Source of the DNA: Brachypodium distachyon
Lineage: Eukaryota > Streptophyta > Magnoliopsida > Poales > Poaceae
Length of the DNA: 64,000 bases
Direction: 5' to 3'
Assembly: GCF_000005505.3 (NCBI RefSeq)
Contig: NC_016133.3
Span: 28,389,008 to 28,453,007, forward strand
In this document: in pieces, positions 37,130 through 48,535 of the stretch
Layout of the letters: every line of letters begins with the position of its first letter
Numbering within the stretch: the stretch's first letter is position 1
Position numbers and translations under genes: made by a program
The notes under the pieces: model-generated
The model's input: the letters and a program-made list of their open reading frames with translations, nothing else
The model's database searches: none
What the model was told of the DNA's origin: nothing

Positions 37130-37390
37130 TTTTTTTAGAGAAACGACCGAAGCTTTATTAAATAATGATGTTTACAGGGATACAGAGGTTTGCTGGAGGA
37201 TGTTCCAGCCAAATATAACGACCAACTCCAAGAGTTGTAGCTAGCCATGCTAATCTATGCGCCTCCCCATTAGCTTCACGTCGTTCATGACTGAAGATGG
37301 TCTCAATAAAACGAAGACTCCTCTCTGCAATACTACGCAGAATCATAACATACGAGCTCATCACTTGCCCTCCATTAATCTCCTCTGTTT
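37130..37390 (-). mobile_element. 5'-truncated LINE insertion with target duplication
   Basis: On the minus strand an RNase H-like C terminus is readable (HERREANGEAHRLAW, then ATTLGVGRYIW), followed by a stop, an AATAAAGC signal and an A-run. TCTCCTCTGTTT stands on both sides (37130 and 37379 onward). The paralogous segment at about 43777-43795 has the uninterrupted empty site. The RNase H tail is typical of plant LINE (L1-type) ORF2 ends. Confidence 0.85.
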
Positions 37391-37994
37391 ATCACCTGCA
37401 GGCTGGCTGCTGGCACTAGGGCGTTGGGCCTTTGGGCTATATGCCCAGCTCTCAAGCCTACAATGCGGCTATTTTTTTGTTGACCAATAGCAATGCGGCT
37501 AAGTATAACAGGATGGCAATAGAGGAGAGATCAAGGATTCCTCTAAAAAAAAGAGGGCAAAGATCGAACGGCGGTGGCTTCTTCTTCTCCCACCTTGATC
37601 TACAGTTTTGCTGTCTTTGTACCTCAGAACTATCAAAACCTGGTAATCCACCTTGATTGATTGAGCGAACTTATTATTAACTGATACCTTAAGTAGTGTT
37701 GGTTGGTGGAATCAAATGTCATGAAATAAAACGGTTCTAAAATCTAAATCCACTTCTGTGTTTGGTTCGAGGAATGAAATATTTAGTTTCTCAAATATGA
37801 TGAAATCATATGGTTTCATGCCATTTTACCTTAGGGAGTAACTATAGAAGTTTAGGTTGATGATCATTGTTATGTTTATTTGCAGCTCAACCGTCATCAT
37901 TTTTAGACGGGTGGGCCATCAAGTCCCATTATTATGTGTGGGAGTTACCATATCTGTAATTCATACTTATTATAAAATAATGTGCATGCAACAG

Positions 37995-39240
37995 ATGGTA
38001 AAAACTCTGTCCATCAAGGTAAAGCACACACTCATGGATCCATTTCTTAATCATCTACTTGCCGATTTCTTGACCACTCATCTGCACTTGGAACCAATGT
38101 TTGAAGCTTTTCTTGCTGGTCCACTCAGTCCTTCTACTTATATGAGGGAGGAAATCCTTGCTCCTGATATATGATTTTGCCACATATAAATGGTATAACT
38201 TGCTAAACAAATGAATGAGACAAATGATACTCAATTTGTTTTCTTCATGGCAGATTGAATGTGAAATTTATTCACCAACTAAGGATGATTGCATGACAAC
38301 GCGAGCATGTATGGACTCCAAAATAGATCTCCTAGGTATGGATTATGAAGGCTCCAGTAATTATGATGCAATATGTCACTTATCATTACTCAAGTACACA
38401 TGGTATGTGCTCCAGATTGCATACCAAAGAGAGATGTGAGGCGTGCCCGGAGACGTCTTCGTAAGAGAAGAACAATTTCGTGGCTAAGCATGAAACAACC
38501 TTTGCTTCTGTCCAGCCATTTTGGGGTAAGAATCATGTTAATTTTCAGGTAGAAGTTCCACCAGTTTTTTGGCAGGGATATTTTGGTCAATTATTTGGTT
38601 ACCAAAGTGTTTTTACACAGGGATTTACTGCTTTTTATAATGAACCTTTGAGTTCAACATTTTGATCTATCTTTATTGTTTTAATAGAACCCACCATTCC
38701 CCTGGAATATGCCATCTGCAAGTAAAGGCAAAAAACGTGGAGCTAGAAAAAACAACGATCACTTGACAACTGAAGAAGTGATTAAACAAGTGGAAGGTGT
38801 ATCCAAGTACGGCGTGGGACGATGGACTGAATTGAAAAAACAAAAGTTCTCACCATCAGTTCGAACAGCTGTGCATCTTAAGGTATAGTAGATTTGTTTT
38901 TCGATCCTATTGTGAGCATTGTCTCGTCATCACCCTCCCCCCCTCTAATTTTTGGTCCTAGGGCTGACACTGATATCAATCTATCATTTTGTTTCATGCG
39001 TCAGGATAAGTGGAGGAATCTATTAAAAGCCTGCGAGGTCAGATTTACCTCTACAAATAAGGTGGTATTTCATATGTTTTTTGCTCATTCTGGAACCACC
39101 ACCGATTTCATTTATTACATTTCTTTAAATTTCAGGGAAGAGCCCAAAACGGGAGGTTGCTTCGTCTAGATAGTAAGTTGATGAAAAAGATACAGAGGCT
39201 AAGACATGCCCACCCATATCCAAAACCAAGCGGCACTTAG
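37995..39240 (+). pseudogene. 5'-truncated tandem pseudogene of the TRF-like gene (exons 4-10)
   Basis: Corresponding exons: 37995-38018, 38119-38168, 38254-38335, 38416-38525, 38688-38882, 39005-39061, 39136-39240. Exons 1-3 and the promoter are absent because the duplication starts in intron 3. The acceptor before exon 5 is TG instead of AG (38117-38118), and its donor is AT instead of GT (38169-38170), so exon 5 could not be spliced normally. In the Myb repeat the first conserved Trp is Leu (DHLTTEE). Other exons are the same length as the parent. The intron before the Myb exon keeps an 18-bp segment that the parent gene lost. Confidence 0.88.
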
Positions 39241-39730
39241 GAGTTATACAAGAAACATTGTTTAGGACTTTTGGAGGTATCCGTGAGTTAGCTACAAGAT
39301 TCTTCCTTTTATTTTTAAGGACAGAAAAGCGTAGGTTTACAAAGTAAGTTTGTAGATGGTAGAGAGTAGATTGAACTATTTCATTACCAAGATACTATTT
39401 CACAAGGCGGTTAGACATGAGCTAACATAATTTGAAGACTAGAAACGGGTCGCCTTTTTTGCTAAAATGTTTAGCAGCCCTACACACAAATGGTTTACAT
39501 TTTCTTGTGGATCTTAGTATTCTGATAAACAGTAGCAGCTTGGTGAAGTACAGGATGGGGAATATCCGGGGGTGAAAAAGAGTAAAAGACTATGATTGAA
39601 CGCAAGTGGTTTACATTTTCTTGTGGATCTTAGTATTCTGATAACCAATAGCAGCTTGGTGAAGTACATGGATGGGGATCCGGGATTAGGAAATGAGGAT
39701 GGTGAAAAAGAGTAAAAGACAATGATTGAA

Positions 39731-40408
39731 CAAATGACACTGTTAAAAAGACTTCACAAAGGATTACATCACAATATATCAACTATGATGGTGCTCATAT
39801 CGTTCCTGAGGTATTAATTAAGCAATTACCCACTATAACTGAAATAAAGTTTGTCTGAATCTAATCTTCTGATTTTCCACATTGGCTGAATCTTTTGACG
39901 ATTGTAAAATGGTTTTCTCCTTAACTTGTTGGTGTCTTATCTTGTAGTAGCTGTAAATCCATTTCGTTGACCTGGTAATCTGTATGAGACCACTATATAG
40001 TGCATGTATTTTGGTGGCCCCCCCTGTTCTTCCAATATCCAAATATCTATCTTGCCCACATGCTGTAAAAATAGTAGGCTGCCCAGTTGATATTTAATTC
40101 CTATTTACATGTAGCCGTCAACCAAAGAGAAAAAGAGTGTTCCTCTTCTTTTCAGTTGCGCTGTGGTCATTATATGGAAACTGAGGATTCTGTGATATGA
40201 ATAATAGTGGAAACTAAATGATGCATGAAGCATGAGATACAATAGTAAATGATACACTCTCCAATCAGGTTTATAATTTCATTCTCTGATTTTTTTTTAC
40301 ATTCAAGATTACAGGATCTCTCTTCCATGTCTCTCTCTCTTAACTGATGCATTAACTTTCCTGTTTTTTGTTTCAACATTATTAATTTCTGCATGCATAA
40401 AGCCATTA
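39731..40408. other. Unassigned 0.7-kb segment present only in the second duplication copy
   Basis: Flanked by sequence that is contiguous in the first copy near 36024-36045. It is AT-rich, with no gene, no clear terminal repeats and no target duplication seen. It could be an insertion here or a deletion in the first copy. Confidence 0.5.
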
Positions 40409-40410
40409 TT

Positions 40411-40615
40411 GACTTGGTACTAGAGTTTTGTTTTGGTACCGGTGTCTTGCCTTGGTACTAGAGTCTTGCATTGATATCAGCATTTCATCTTGATAGACTT
40501 TGCCTTCTTGCCTTGGTACTAGAGTTTTTTATTGATATCAGCATTCCATCTTGATAGAGTTTGCCTTCGTATTAGAAATTTGTCTTGATGTCAACATTTC
40601 ATCTTGGTACTAGAG
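40411..40615 (+). repeat. Minisatellite-like repeats, second copy
   Basis: Same CTTGGTACTAGAG / CATTGATATCAGCATT / TTGATAGAxTTTGCCTTC blocks as 36040-36245, with a few substitutions. Confidence 0.8.
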
Positions 40616-40667
40616 ATCTTTTTTCAAAAGAGGTCTTGTAAATCCGAATAAAGTGAATAAGGAACAA

Positions 40668-42985
40668 CAATGTGAAATCATAGGTGATGTGTAACATTGG
40701 CAAGTGTTTTAGGTAAAATATTGATGTGGATACTTTGGATAATATGGATACTTATATGATGACTTGTATCTTGTTTGGACTTAGTGCTTTGCTAGTGGTG
40801 TGTTGATTCATTAGTTTCTTATGTGAAAAACATGACGTGAGTTCTGTGGAACTTACCCTGAGTCAAGTCATGGACTTGTGCTCGTACTGGTTATTTGTGT
40901 GTTCGCTTTCAGGTGTTGTCGGAGCTAGAGGAACGTGGTCGATGACGGGATCGAGGGACGAAACTTGGGAGAAGCTGAGGTCGAGGGATCAATGTCATGC
41001 GGGACGTTCGTGCGGAGGAACAATGAAAGTGAAAACTACGATGATCATGGAGGGCACCGGTTTGTTGTACGTTGTTTATACTGAAGATGTACGGTATTGG
41101 AGATATTCAACACGTGATGGTCGAGTTTTGAAGACATCACAAGAAGTGATATGGACATGCTAACCATGGATACGACCATTAGAACCCTAATTGCTGGTAT
41201 ATCTAATAACAATTATAATCAGGTGAATTCAATTACAAAATGTTTTCAATATGTTACTTGCAAAGATGCGGAGCTACTATCTTGTGTAATCTTATTATGT
41301 AGGTATTTTATTGAACTTTACAAGTCCAAAGTGAATATGAAGTGTGATAGCCTGCAAAGGGAGATTCAAAGTGAAGCCTATCAAGTCTACTTTCCAACAA
41401 ATCAAACATCACATGATTCGGAACTTGCTAGAGAAAGATATCACGAATTAAAGTTGAATCCGATTCGGGTCCAAACTGTCAGAAGACCCGAATTTGTTTT
41501 AATCATCCAGGCCGCATCCGGAGTCCAAATCAAGCAAACAAGTACTTGTTGGAAAGGTAAGTACAAGAACTTTCCAACGGATCTGGCCCCATCAAGAGAT
41601 TCGACTCGTGCTGACCGTGGCGGACAAAACAAGCTGACGGATCTGTTTTTCTGTTTCCTAAAGACTTGTAGTTTGTTAGGAAAGTTAGAGATAGAGTTGG
41701 ATTTCGGCCTCCTTACTCAAGGTGGACGAAAATATCTCTCCCTCCTCCTTTATATACCCCATGAGCCCCCCTAAGGAGCCTTGGGTTTTGATTAGTTAAA
41801 AGTTAGCCATCGCTACTACTTCGTGTAATCGCGTGTGTCGTTGAGACATTGGTTTGATACAGTATATTCGCAATTTTAGATTGCATCCATTGTTTATCTT
41901 GTTCTTGCTTGTTATTCGATTGCTTGCAGGAACAAAGACCTTCGTGGTCAGGTTGATCGTGCCCCCGCATGATCAATAACCCTCTGGAGTTGGTGTATCG
42001 ATTGCTAAGGCGCTATCTCCTAGGCCGTAGTCGGATCGTCAACGTCATCTCCTATCCAAATCGAGAGTTACCAATCTCATCAAAAGATCGGGCCACCCCA
42101 ACCCACATCAAGAAGAGTTGATGGCATGGAGTAGCATCGACGTGAAGACATCTAGGTCCATCCGTGGCTGGATGAGAGCTGTTTAAAAATTAAACAGTAG
42201 TGTCATCAAGATGACGTCTGATGGAAAAATGGTCCATATGAAAGTTGTGTGCGCCGTCAAGGAAAACAACTTTGCTTTTGGAGTCATCTCAATCCGAGGT
42301 CATCTGTGGGCCTTACGGGCAGAATAACGACCGGGACAGAGGAGTTTGTGTTGGATTCAGACTCGGTTTAGGGTCGCGAATTTTCCCTTATAAATAGAGG
42401 GCGCCCTAGTTAGTTTTTCAGCAAGGACGTGAAGGAACTCAGAGCTTTAGATCTAAATCAATTCTTAGAGAGTTCTTGGATGCATGGTTGAATTTTTTGT
42501 AAGCTATCGATATCGTTGCAATAAAGAGACTCGTGGGCGGTGTCATCTCTGTTCTTCTCGGATCTTCGTGAATTCTTCATGCTAGATCTTTCTAACACTT
42601 AGCTGCAGGTTTATCACGAGTTCATAATACTTTGCTGCAGATTTACCACGAGATCAAGGAAGATCGCGATTACTTCATCTTTCTTGTTATTCCTCGAAAT
42701 CGGTTATAGATTAATTCTCGTAACTTTCTATCAGCTGTTACTGATTTGATCATATCTTTTGATTGGTAAGTTCAATTGAGCTGATTCTTGTTGCGTTGGT
42801 TAGATAATTTTAATACCTTTCTTTTGCATACTCATACGTATTTTTTGGTTCATCCAATCAAAAGTTACGGCTGTTTTACTATCACGGACAGAAAGGTGAT
42901 TTAGGGTTTGAACTTTCGGGAAAAGTTTTAATCTGCTTCCGCGCAATCATTCACCCCACCTCTGATTGCCTATCTCGATCTCAGA
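40668..42985 (+). mobile_element. 2.3-kb LTR-like mosaic inserted in the second duplication copy
   Basis: The first copy is uninterrupted here (GAATAAAGAACAAGTTGC at about 36283-36300). In this copy AACAA stands on both sides (40663-40667, 42986-42990), as expected for a 5-bp target duplication. The insert has two promoter-like sites, CTTTATATACCCC near 41750 and CTTATAAATAGAGGGCG near 42390. Each is followed by LTR-like downstream sequence, with CAATAAAGAGACTC near 42520 as a possible polyadenylation signal. The frames at 40837-41163 and 41151-41774 resemble no protein I know. It looks like LTR pieces of one or two gypsy-like elements without coding core. Confidence 0.5.
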
Positions 42986-44439
42986 AACAAGTTGCAACCG
43001 ATATTGTTCGGTGGTCACAATAAATACAGTGATTTACACTTCAGCACCTCTTTTCATGAGACACTGATGAACTACATAATTTTAGAAATAAATAAGCTCT
43101 CATTTGTTCGTCCAGCGTATGTTCCAAAATAAAAAAGTACAAGGTTTACATCAAGAGCCGTTAAAGTTTTGGCTCTTTCTGTCCTGCTATTTGCAATGCT
43201 AGAAACTACTAGTACTTAAACTTATTCCTTTCACAGCGTGGCATGAGAGGTTTCCATTTTCTTTGCTCTTCCGTACGATGAGTAAGGTCCTCAGCAGCTA
43301 TGCATCAATCCCTGCCAATGGTCACATTCTTGCTTACATGTATGATCTGATTACAAGGTCTGTTGGCCAGGTCTGCAATCTATAAGTTTCATCTCATTAA
43401 TTAAAGAGTTAAACATCAGTGCTAACTTGTAGCACCTAGCACCTGATGGAAGACATAAAACCGTTTTCTGAGAAATGTTCCCACAGGTTACCAAGAATGA
43501 AATGAAAGGTTCCCATGAATTGAACATAACTGTTGGTATCCATTAAAAAAAAAACAGAACTGCTGAAGAAAAAGAAGAGTATTTTCTAGCAATTGTCAAG
43601 TAACAAGTGGCAGGGGAATAGGAGAATAGAGGAGGAATGGAGGTCCCCGGATAGCTATGTTTTAAGATGCAGAGTGGCAAACGGAGACTTGTGGGGAGGC
43701 TGGGAGCGCAAAGGAACGAGTGCGTGCGCAGAGAAGGAATTTTTTGTTTTTTTGAGGGGTGAAAAGGAATTGTTAGGACCCTCTCCTCTGTTTATCACCT
43801 GCAGGCTGGCTGGCTGCTGGCACTTGGGCGTTAGGCCTTTGGGCTATATCCCCAGCTCTCAAGCCTACCGGCAATGTTTTGCTATATTTTTTTTTGACCA
43901 ATACTGGTAACGCGGCTAAGTATAACAGGTTGGAGGGGGCAAGGATTCCTCTAAAAAACGAGGGCAAAGATGCGGCGGCTTCATCTTTTCCCACCTTGAT
44001 CTACAGTTTTGCTGTCTTTGTACCTCAGAACTATCAAAACCTGGTAATCCAGTTTGATTGATTGAGTGAACTTATTATTAACTGATACCTTAAGAAGTGT
44101 TTGGTTGGTGGAATCAAATGTCACGAAATAAAACGGTTCTAAAATCTAAACCCACTTATGTGTTTGGGTCGAGGAACGAGATACTTAGTTTCTCAAATAT
44201 GATGAAATCATATGGTTTCGTGCTATTTTACCTTAGGGAGTAATTATAGAAGTTTAGGTTGATGATCATTGTTATGTTTATTTGCTCCTCAGTCGTCATC
44301 ATTTTTAGTGGGGTGGGCCATCAAGTACCGCCTACACTTCTAGGCAACGGGCTACCCAAAATTAAATCTTTTGATATCATCAGTAAACAATAACGATGGC
44401 AAATGGTCCATAGAAGAGATTATTTTTGCTAAAAAAGCA

Positions 44440-44552
44440 CTCCCTCCGTTTCATAATTCTTGTCAAAATATTACATATATGTAAACACTTTTTAGGAGTA
44501 GATACATTCGTTTTTGGGCAAATCCGAGACAAGAATTATGAAATGGAGGAAG
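44440..44552. mobile_element. Stowaway-like MITE
   Basis: Begins CTCCCTCCGTTTCATAATTC and ends with the inverse GAATTATGAAATGGAGGAAG. TTCTTGTC and GACAAGAA pair inside. About 113 bp. Confidence 0.85.
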
Positions 44553-44757
44553 TAGTAGAGAACAATATGGCTATGTATGTACACTTGCTAAACTACCGCA
44601 TCAAAGCAGCATGGCATTTAGTATCACAAGGTCGACTCTGATCCATAACAACCTTCGGACTGAAACTAGCAAACCAAACGTGAATAGAAAAAAAACAAAT
44701 ATTTCTTTTTATGTCTTTCTAAACCCAAAATTGAAAAAAAAAATCTCCAGTTCCCTG

Positions 44758-44990
44758 ATTTGCACAAAGACAAGTCGGTGCAATTTAGGGCTTCAAAATG
44801 TGCAAACTTCCCAATTACATATTTCTAATTCCAAAATTACACAAAGTTAGTAATGTGTAATTTTGGGCTTAAGAATGTGTCAATCATCGAATTACCTGGC
44901 TTAAAAATGTGTTAAATTGCACATTTGTGAATCCTAAATTGCACAAAACAGTCACGTGCAAATTATGGCTTTCAAAATGTGCAAACTATA
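44758..44990 (+). repeat. Degenerate tandem array, about 70-100 bp units
   Basis: Units share TTGCACAAA, then GTGCAATTT-GGGCTT, then AAAATGTG(C/T)AAA. At least three units lie here. A further unit (AGTTGCACATTTCTGAACC to GGGCTTCCCAAAATGT) lies at about 46333-46401, on the far side of the CACTA-like end. Confidence 0.7.
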
Positions 44991-45440
44991 CACTACAACA
45001 AAACATAGTTTAAGTAACACAATCATGTAACACATAGAAAAATATGTTACAAACTATTTTACGGTAACACATTATATGTGTTACATGGATAGACAGTAAC
45101 ACATATTAAAGTAGACCCAAAAGTGTGTTACAAGACCATTTCAATAGTAACATATAAGTTTGTGTTACTCCATATGTATTACAGATTCTAGCTACCATAG
45201 TATCATAGTAACATAAAAACGTGTGTTACTCCTCATGTGATATAAATTGTAGTTACAGTAACACATAATTATCTATTAGTACATTGCGTTACATGCTAAT
45301 AACTCGGACATAAGCCATTCACTCCAAGATCATATGCGCATGTCCATGGCGTGCTAAAACAAAATATTTTGTCGCAGCACAAAAAAATGCAGCAAATTCC
45401 CCTACATCCGGTTCTTGCAATGCTAGGGAATGTGTTTAAG
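44991..45440 (+). mobile_element. CACTA-like transposon end with subterminal repeats
   Basis: Starts CACTACAACAAAACATAG, a close match to the CACTACAAGAAAA termini of plant CACTA (En/Spm) elements. Short motifs GTAACACAT, ATGTGTTAC and GTGTTACT recur at least ten times in both orientations in the next 300 bp, as in CACTA subterminal regions. The matching TAGTG end was not found; a weak candidate (TTCTTGCAATG) is near 45412. No transposase frame. Confidence 0.6.
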
Positions 45441-46411
45441 AAAAAAAATTGCTAATTTGATAATTGTACCCTTATAATTTGACATGAGTACTAGGACACT
45501 TTCTTCTAACTAGTTAAGTGCCCGTGCGTTGCTACGGACTAACATAGAAAATTATAGTCATCAATTAAAGGGTTTTTTTCTTGCAAATGCGTGCCAAGCA
45601 AAATACATTACCACATCGCATGAAATCCCAAGTTTTTTTCTTCTTTCTCGGCTAAACTTTAAGAAGTTTGATTTAACACGAAGTTAGAACTTCTTACATT
45701 TAGAAACAAAGATAGTATTCAACGAGCTCATTCAATATCTTGTAAACAAAATAAGAGAAACTATATGCACAGATTGTATGTCTACATCGGGATTGAAAGT
45801 GTTGCTTCACCACAGGAACTTCGCGAACTCTTATTAAAAAGGCATTTGCCATACGATGGGAGACACCTTTGAGGCTTCTGCCATAGGATCAGTAACCTTC
45901 TAAGTCTAAGAACCTTCTTGAATCTCGAGTTCAGTTAACTGAATCAGCAGGAATATATATTTTGCTATGTATATTCTGCATCCAGGTAACTATAGCGATA
46001 CACAAACATTTATACATTTCGAGCAAATGTGTTTGAAGCTAGCATCTCCTTCCATGCATCTGGTTTAGCAACCTGAAAAAAGGCAAGAGTTGTAAATTTA
46101 CATCTCAGGCTAAGAACTTAAGATGCCAAGCATTCAGACTTCAATCTTTCAGTTTGGACCAACAGTACATAAAATTGAAAAAATGAAGCATTAAAAGAAT
46201 TCCATAGCCTGACCAAACTGTTCACAATTCATATAGTAGCATTATTGCTTGATTAAATCTAAATCAGAAGGGTCACTGGGTCAGGCATTTAAAAATGTAG
46301 AAACATCTATGTGAGCTAAATCATAGATATAGAGTTGCACATTTCTGAACCTAAGATTGCGCAAAAAACAATTATGTGAAAATATGGGCTTCCCAAAATG
46401 TACTCCCTCCA
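45441..46411. other. Stretch without a recognised gene
   Basis: AT-rich. Contains AAGTGCCCGTGCGTTGCTACGG near 45515, a phrase often found near Helitron-like or other grass repeat ends, and one more unit of the 44758 array near 46333-46401. No coding sense. Confidence 0.4.
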
Positions 46412-46481
46412 ATCCATAATAAGTGTCTCAGATTTAGTATAACTTTAGTAAAAGTTGTAATAAATCTGAGACACTTATTTC
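46412..46481. mobile_element. Stowaway-like MITE, right end missing
   Basis: ACTCCCTCCAATCCATAATA begins a hairpin (AAGTGTCTCAGATTTA with TAAATCTGAGACACTT). The final part that should match the start is cut off at about 46481. Confidence 0.6.
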
Positions 46482-46967
46482 CATGCTGCCTTCTGGTGGT
46501 AACAAAGTGGTGTTAAATGTTGCTTTCTTTGGGCATGTGAGCAAGAGAAGCAATTTTTGAAAGTGGTGCACGAAGTCTTCGCTGAATGATGTGGCTGTCT
46601 CATGCAGTTGTTCAGTTGGAATTCAAGAGAAATATTTTGCATTTCTTTGGCATCTAATATAGAATATATTATTTGAGAGAGCTGCAACTGCTCGTCACAC
46701 AACCTGTAGCTGCAGGCCCAATGGCTAATTCTTACTGGAGCCATTTCCATTAGTGAGTTCAAAAGCAACAAGAGGAGGAGTTTTCTTTTGAGTTGATTCA
46801 GTTTGAGGTTGGTATAGTTTTGAGTTAATGGGTCTTTTCCCATAAACTAAATGTTTTATATTTTTCTGGAACTTTCCAATTATGATGGTCCAAGAGAGAT
46901 AGTTTCTAACTCTTTTCTTCCCTAAGACCCATCGACTGTATACATTGGTCCTGAAAGAATTGTCCAT

Positions 46968-47591
46968 TTGCACACTAGGACATGTATAAAGGTCACAAAT
47001 GATCATGCAGTGTCCGATCAGGATCTCTGGATTTGGCATGCCTTCTTCGGTATGGCAGGATCGCACAATGACATCAATGTGCTCCAATGCTCGAATGTGT
47101 TTGCCAAGCTTGTTGAAGGCACTGCTCCTCTTGTGAACTATGAGATCAATGGCCATGTGTACAACAAGGGATACTACCTGGCAGATGGCATCTATCCAAG
47201 ATGGTCGACCTTTGTGAAGACAATCTCAAACGCACCCCCAGGAGGAGCAAAATCCTGGTTTGGGACGCAATAGGAAGCATGTAGGAAGGCTGTTGAGCAG
47301 GCATTTGGTGTGTTGCAGGCTCGATTTGCAATCGTCTGGTACCCTGCTCTGACCTGGTCCAAAGATCAGATGTGGAAGGTCATGACTGCGTGTGTGATCA
47401 TGCACAACATGATCATTGAGAGCGAGTGGGAATGTCCGGTGTATGACACTGAACCGTATGAACGGATGGGTCCTCTAGCCAATGTTAATCACCAGGTGCC
47501 GGGCGCCAGGAAATTTGAGACGCTGGTACTCATCAGCAACTTTAAGATGATCTGTTCGAGCATTTGTGGAGGCTCCGAGGAAAATGTCTAG
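46968..47591 (+). pseudogene. PIF/Harbinger-type DDE transposase fragment
   Basis: Recognisable from about 46990: [20 protein letters not shown], then the [18 protein letters not shown] block with the second aspartate region, then a TAG at 47271-47273 in an otherwise continuous frame. [18 protein letters not shown] follows, carrying the catalytic Glu region, then [14 protein letters not shown]. This is the plant DDE_Tnp_4 superfamily. The N-terminal part and the first Asp motif are missing or too decayed to read. Sequence after the stop (to about 47825) ends GGTTGGAGATGCTCTAA, the inverse of the usual TTAGAGCATCTCCAACC end, so the right terminus of the element may survive. Confidence 0.82.
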
Positions 47592-47921
47592 TTCTTCTTA
47601 TTTGTTAGATTGAATTTGCTTGAATTGTGATTCAAAACTTATTAAATATGTGCTTGTTTCAATTTCCAATATTTGTAGAATTTGGTTTTAGGGGAGCCGT
47701 TTGGGGGCGTCGGCTGGGAAACGACTCGGCCTTAAAAACAAAATCTAGCCGGTGCCCCCCCATATGGCCGAAAAAATGGCAGGCCGGACGCCATATGGGG
47801 GAGGGCGGTTGGAGATGCTCTAAACCATAGGTTAAATTCTAGGTATGCAAGATCAGATTATTCTAAGGGCTTCAAATAAAACTCCTAATAGCTCAAATGT
47901 GTTGTTTGGTGCCTATTCAAC

Positions 47922-48526
47922 AGAATAAATTTCACAGAACCACAGATTTTGAGGCAGTCTTCTCACCGAGCCCCCACTTTTGCTAATTTGTCCGCATAAC
48001 CACAGGTTTTGTATCTAATTGTCCCACATCACCTAAAATGAAGGCTTTCGCAATTTTCAAAGCTTTTCTTACAAGTGGGTCTTGCTTGTCAGATGCCACA
48101 TCTCTTTCATTGAGCCCCTTGCTTTTTTTTGTTTTTGTTTTGCCTCATCCTCTCTCTTCTTCTTCTTCTTCTTCTTCTTCTTCTACGAATGGAGGCAGCT
48201 CCTTGACACGACCTTCTCTGTCCGGGACGACGAGCGGGCGGCTGGGACCACGCAACATATATAATGACAAGCATATATACATTACAATGTCTTGAAACGA
48301 AACTATAGCAGGATACACAAACACAGAGACTAGTACTTAAGATACACTTGATTGAAATTATAGAGAGGCATAAGCATAACTAATTGTTGATCGCGTGAGC
48401 GTGAGCCTTCATTTTGGGTGATGTGAGACAAGTAGACACAAAACATGTGGTTCTGCGGACAAATTAGCAAAAGTGGGGGCTCGGTGAGAAGATTACCTCA
48501 AAACCTGTGGTTCCGTGAAATTTACT
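47922..48526. mobile_element. Non-autonomous Mutator-like element (MULE), 605 bp, with 9-bp target duplication
   Basis: CTATTCAAC stands at 47913-47921 and again at 48527-48535, a perfect 9-bp duplication as made by Mutator. The ends are long inverted repeats of about 125 bp: left AATAAATTTCACAGAACCAC, right inverse GTGGTTCCGTGAAATTTACT, with ACCGAGCCCCCACTTTTGC paired to its inverse further in. The interior has a TTC microsatellite (about 48158-48184) and a GC-rich patch, but no gene fragment I can name. Confidence 0.93.
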
Positions 48527-48535
48527 CTATTCAAC

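Larger units (their letters stand above)
34245..37924 (+). repeat. First copy of a 3.7-kb tandem segmental duplication
   Basis: From intron 3 of the TRF-like gene to about 2.4 kb beyond its stop, this segment is repeated at 37934-44326 in the same orientation. The copies share exons 4-10, the minisatellite, the 36.3-36.8 kb block (GTTGCAACCGATATTGTTCGG onward) and the terminal GATGATCATTGTTATGTTTA block. The junction lies at 37924/37934, where AAGTCCCATTATT leads directly into the intron-3 sequence ATGTGTGGGAGTTACC. Confidence 0.9.
37934..44326 (+). repeat. Second copy of the tandem segmental duplication, enlarged by insertions
   Basis: Colinear with 34245-37924 but longer. It carries about 0.7 kb at 39736-40405 that the first copy lacks, and about 2.3 kb at 40668-42985. 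Within it, about 120 bp (GGTTTACATTTTCTTGTGGA to the GATTGAAC phrase) is locally duplicated at 39490-39735. Homology stops at CCATCAAGT (44326). Confidence 0.88.

Noticed and set aside
41151..41774. 207-codon frame in the LTR-like insert
   Set aside because: No gag or other domain can be recognised. It runs across TATA and LTR-like sequence and ends in the TATA region.
45512..45540. AAGTGCCCGTGCGTTGC phrase as a Helitron start
   Set aside because: The phrase is common near grass repeat ends, but no TC start, CTRR end or terminal hairpin could be placed.
46475..47156. Minus-strand frames of 122 and 143 codons
   Set aside because: They lie opposite the decayed Harbinger transposase and its upstream sequence. 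The plus strand gives the recognisable protein.
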